NCBI GenBank assembly: GCA_009760855.2
Contig: WPIO01000030.1
Span: forward strand, 124,001-188,000
Length of the DNA: 64,000 nucleotides
Source: Cristatella mucedo
Taxonomy: Eukaryota > Bryozoa > Phylactolaemata > Cristatellidae
Direction: 5' to 3'
The notes beneath the pieces are model-generated. The model saw only the letters and a list, made by a program, of their open reading frames with translations, had not been told where the DNA came from and searched no databases. Positions within the stretch are counted from its first letter, which is position 1; the number at the start of each line of letters is the position of its first letter. This document shows positions 61,801-64,000 of this stretch, in pieces. A program made the translations under genes and the position numbers.

Positions 61801-63746
61801 CGACGACGTCTGTTTACTATACCGGTCTAAACTCTATATTTGCGATGCCAAATAAGAGCCACTTGCACCTCCACACCAGCTGCGTGCATGGCGACGATTT
61901 ATCTGACATTCTTAGAACATCGAGCCTTCGAACGAAATGCAGTCAGGTTATTTAGCTGAAGGAAGTATTCTCTGCTCATCCGAAAAAATGCCCAGCCAAG
62001 GTCTTGCAAGCAAATCGTCCTATGTGTAGCATTACTGCGCAGGATCCGAGGCTTCGAGAGTGCCAAGGAATGCTCCCTAGAGTCAAGAGCAGTCGTGCAA
62101 GCAGTCGCACCAAGCAGAGACCCTCAATGTCAGATGGAGCCAACGCTCACCCAAAAGCAGAAGCACAAGACAAACAGGACTTACCAGGATTGGTGGCAGC
62201 CGCCAGATTTGAAGGCGCTTCGAGGCGAGCCGGTGCTGCTTGCACTTGGAACAGTAGTAGAGCTCTTCAGCACCTAGCTGCTCCTCCTGCGTGAAAGCTT
62301 GCAGGCAAGCATCCAGGCTGATTGGTTGAGCATGGGCAGCCTGAGCTTCGGCTACGCTCGGGTCCACCTTCACTTCCTGCGAGGAAAAAACGGAAACGTG
62401 AAGGTCAAGAATGTCACTTGGGACAGGATGGCACGATTTTACCAATCTGACCGAACTGAACATCGGTGGTAGCAGACCGATTCCATCGCCAGCGACTCAG
62501 GCCAACAGGCAGAAAACCACGGTAGAGCGAAGCCAAGCACTGATTTGTCTAGCCACACTGAAAACTCGAATGGTCTCTCACACGCTGTGGCCAACTGCAT
62601 ATGAATGCCAAGCAGTGGCAGGGCCAGCTCCATCCGCCAGTAGACACTGCCAATGTAGCCAGAAGCTGCTCGTGTTTACATAATGGTACCAGTAGTTTGA
62701 AGGGGTTGCAAGTGTGGTAGGCTACTTATCCAGCTACATTTTTCCACTTCTAATATCAAAAGTTGCAATCAGGCAAAGCAGCGTGTGCATCTATGAAACC
62801 CTAAACTGCTCACGAATGCTTCAATTTGGGCCAGCGATGATGCCAGCACCAGCCATGCTCGGCATCGACAGAGGGAAGGACTGTCGTACGGCTGGCCGAT
62901 CACCATCGTGACATGCAATGGCTAGTTTCTCGAGCACAGGCTCATCTCAATCCAGCGCTACACGAAACAGCCTAATGTCACATGAGTGGCTCTCTAGGTA
63001 CCTGAGTGTCGAAGTCCCGAATGCTGGAAACTCAGTTAATTAGTGGTGGCAACTAGCTTTGCTTTTTAAGACAATGACATGCTGCGATACACAGGGCGAC
63101 CTAACTAGGCGTCCGTTCATCACCGACCGACAGTAGAGCATGATCAAGCTGCTGGTGACAGACACAGGAGGAGACCAGGCCAAGACGTGTCTGCTAACAG
63201 CAGCAAGCCCTGACACTCATCGGGAGTGAAATGTGACCCATGAATGCAGTGGAGAAGTGCTGAGGCTCAATTCAGACACGCGACTGTACTCTGCACCTTG
63301 TGCTAAAGGTAGTTTAGTGGCACTGGTCACAACTGCACCCATGCAAGCAGCTGCAGCCAACCGACAAACCCTAAGAGACCATGCGATGAGGCAGAACTGC
63401 AGGTGAACGAGCAGGCGGCACAGAGTGATGCACCACAAACAGAGCCGCCACCAAAGTCAGCCGCCTATAGCACATTTCGGCCACGCGTAATAGTCCCCCG
63501 GAGATCCATGAAGCGTCAAGGCTGCCCACGTGGGCTGATCGATGCTTGTTGTTAGCGAGGCGCCCAGAGACTTATCAAAGCGGTCGATCTGGCGAAAGCT
63601 CTCTGCCACCGCCTCTTACCACTTCCGACGTGTGCTGGTAACGCAAATGAAGGGCCGTCGGCTCCCAGTCGATGGCCACGTAACCGCCAAGAGCACGACA
63701 GTCAAAAAGGTCGTCATTGCACTCGATACGGCATCCTCGACAGAAC
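55702..63746 (-). CDS. USP32: USP32-type ubiquitin-specific protease, last five coding exons (5' part outside window)
   Basis: Coding segments in transcript order are 63746-63620, 62376-62185, 61115-60735, 56839-56747 and 55884-55702 (stop TGA 55704-55702). They join in one frame and, from memory, match the C-terminal part of USP32. USP32 is a deubiquitinase that cleaves ubiquitin from proteins and acts at Golgi/endosomal membranes. The first exon carries FCRGC and the second YYCSKC, the two CxxC halves of the USP zinc ribbon. The third carries HLKRFQLHNGRWIKS plus a Gly/Ser/Gln-rich insertion. The fourth carries the catalytic-His box LGGGHYVAYAKNP. The fifth has SAYILFYER and ends in CSVQ, a CaaX-like prenylation motif as in USP32. 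Introns are 1,243, 1,069, 3,895 and 862 bp, all GT/AG. The Cys box, EF-hands and DUSP domain lie to the right of the window. Confidence 0.95.
56140..56480 (-). mobile_element. LINE relic in the last USP32 intron
   Basis: The minus strand reads LPSYLAELLEHV, then SDNKLLAPFFSLKA, the post-RT segment seen near 1-70 of this window. It lies in the 862-bp intron between USP32 exons 4 and 5, in the gene's own orientation. Confidence 0.7.
56747..56839 (-). CDS. USP32: USP32 exon 4 of 5 in window (catalytic His)
   Basis: The exon is 93 bp (31 codons), phase 0: CHRGQLGGGHYVAYAKNP, then NDKWYEFNDSMVK. The His in GGHY and the Asn/Asp in FND are the catalytic His box residues of USPs. The acceptor is gtgtcctacag and the donor AAG|gtcagt. 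Confidence 0.95.
58860..58985 (+). repeat. Dispersed repeat shared with 2380-2530
   Basis: It shares the cttgctt, tagctccaccctta, gattacttt, gcacctcccggtgaat order with 2380-2530, in the same orientation. It lies in USP32 intron 3. Confidence 0.6.
59270..59345 (-). mobile_element. tRNA-like SINE head relic
   Basis: On the minus strand it reads aggtaaggtgcttgtac (A-box side), then ggtcattgattcgaaacc (B box), about 60 bp apart. No body is recognised. Confidence 0.45.
59801..60054. mobile_element. TA-flanked MITE family M, complete copy
   Basis: The left end reads ctgtcagcctccgacttacga and the right end, on the minus strand, cagttggacgacgacttacga. Both are flanked by TA. At 254 bp it has no ORF, which fits a non-autonomous Tc1/mariner- or pogo-type element. 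It lies in USP32 intron 3, and its left half is repeated at 21106-21300. Confidence 0.72.
60735..61115 (-). CDS. USP32: USP32 exon 3 of 5 in window (HLKRF box and variable linker)
   Basis: The exon is 381 bp (127 codons), phase 0. It opens IVHLKRFQLHNGRWIKSHK, the strand leading into the USP palm, then a low-complexity linker (poly-Q of four, Gly/Ser-rich) and ends KYRLYAVS. The linker is much shorter than the one in vertebrate USP32. The acceptor is gatttacag and the donor TCG|gtgagt. Confidence 0.95.
62185..62376 (-). CDS. USP32: USP32 exon 2 of 5 in window (second CxxC)
   Basis: The exon is 192 bp (64 codons), phase 0. It encodes ISLDACLQAFTQEEQLGAEE, then YYCSKCKQHRLASKRLQIWR and LPPIL. 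The acceptor is ttttttcctcgcag and the donor CTG|gtaagt. Confidence 0.95.
62377..63619. other. USP32 intron between the first two exons in the window
   Basis: No coding match to USP32 or other genes is seen; minus-strand frames at 62439-62633 and 63217-63438 have no domain. Confidence 0.55.
63620..63746 (-). CDS. USP32: USP32 exon 1 of 5 in window (first CxxC and AIDWEPTALHLRYQ)
   Basis: The exon is 127 bp: one base that completes an Arg codon, then 42 codons. It encodes FCRGCRIECNDD and then GYVAIDWEPTALHLRYQ, closely matching the FCRGCKIDC and AVDWDPTALHLRYQ stretches of known USP32. The acceptor is gttgtggacag and the donor GTG|gtaagagg. Confidence 0.92.
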
Positions 63747-64000
63747 CTGTCCACAACACAGGAGGCGATCAGCAGTAGAAACCAAAACCAAGCAGCAGCC
63801 GAAGGGATGGGCAGGATCGGTCGCAGAGAGAGGGGGGGGGGTCATGCATGCAAGAGTAGCATGCTGGGTCACGAGTACTGAAAGCACGACAGAAACGACT
63901 AGTTAGCCACGATCTTGCCGACACAGCAGCAAAAGGCCGGCAGCTCGGTACTAGTGGCAACAGCAGTAGCAGCCCTCTGGCAGCAGCAGCAGCAGCTGTG

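Overview
This window is animal nuclear DNA: interrupted genes with GT/AG introns, CpG-rich islands, many microsatellites, and dense decayed retrotransposons and DNA transposons. There are no operons, Shine-Dalgarno sites or CRISPR arrays. The mix of LINE (CR1/L2-like), tRNA-SINE, Ty3/gypsy, pogo/Tigger and hAT remnants suggests a non-vertebrate metazoan. I cannot name the species.

Three protein-coding genes can be supported. (1) Plus strand, about 1.9-15.8 kb: the last three coding exons of an MCRS1 (microspherule protein 1) orthologue, including its FHA domain, separated by introns of 2.4 kb and 11.1 kb. (2) Plus strand, 33.4-35.0 kb: an intronless-in-CDS rhodopsin-class (class A) GPCR of about 525 residues. 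It has a long low-complexity third intracellular loop, sits at the end of a large CpG-rich domain, and has an AATAAA 90 bp after the stop. (3) Minus strand, 63.7-55.7 kb: the last five coding exons of a USP32-type ubiquitin-specific protease, including both CxxC halves of its zinc ribbon, the catalytic-His box and a C-terminal CaaX-like CSVQ. MCRS1 and USP32 are both cut by the window edges.

Layout: 0-16 kb is the MCRS1 3' half. Its introns hold LINE relics, a ~170 bp divergent tandem repeat, a dispersed repeat copied at 2.6 and 7.7 kb, a (CA)n tract and a 0.5 kb TCC-rich minisatellite. 16-20 kb is sparse, with SINE relics. 20-33 kb is a series of CpG-rich islands and microsatellites with no recognised gene, interrupted by a deleted Tigger element (24.4-25.6 kb). 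33-35 kb is the GPCR. 35-55 kb is repeat-rich: SINEs, a LINE 3' end, a gypsy pol relic, a second LINE RT, a telomere-like heptamer run and a SPIN-like hAT MITE. 55.7-64 kb is the USP32 3' half.

The three genes have no evident joint function. The most interesting items are the SPIN-like hAT MITE with its 8-bp target duplication (a family known for horizontal transfer), the shared LINE/SINE 3' tail, the Tigger deletion derivative with a duplication at its first catalytic Asp motif, and T-over-A strand asymmetry that follows the transcribed strand of both long genes. I found no convincing undescribed multi-gene system.
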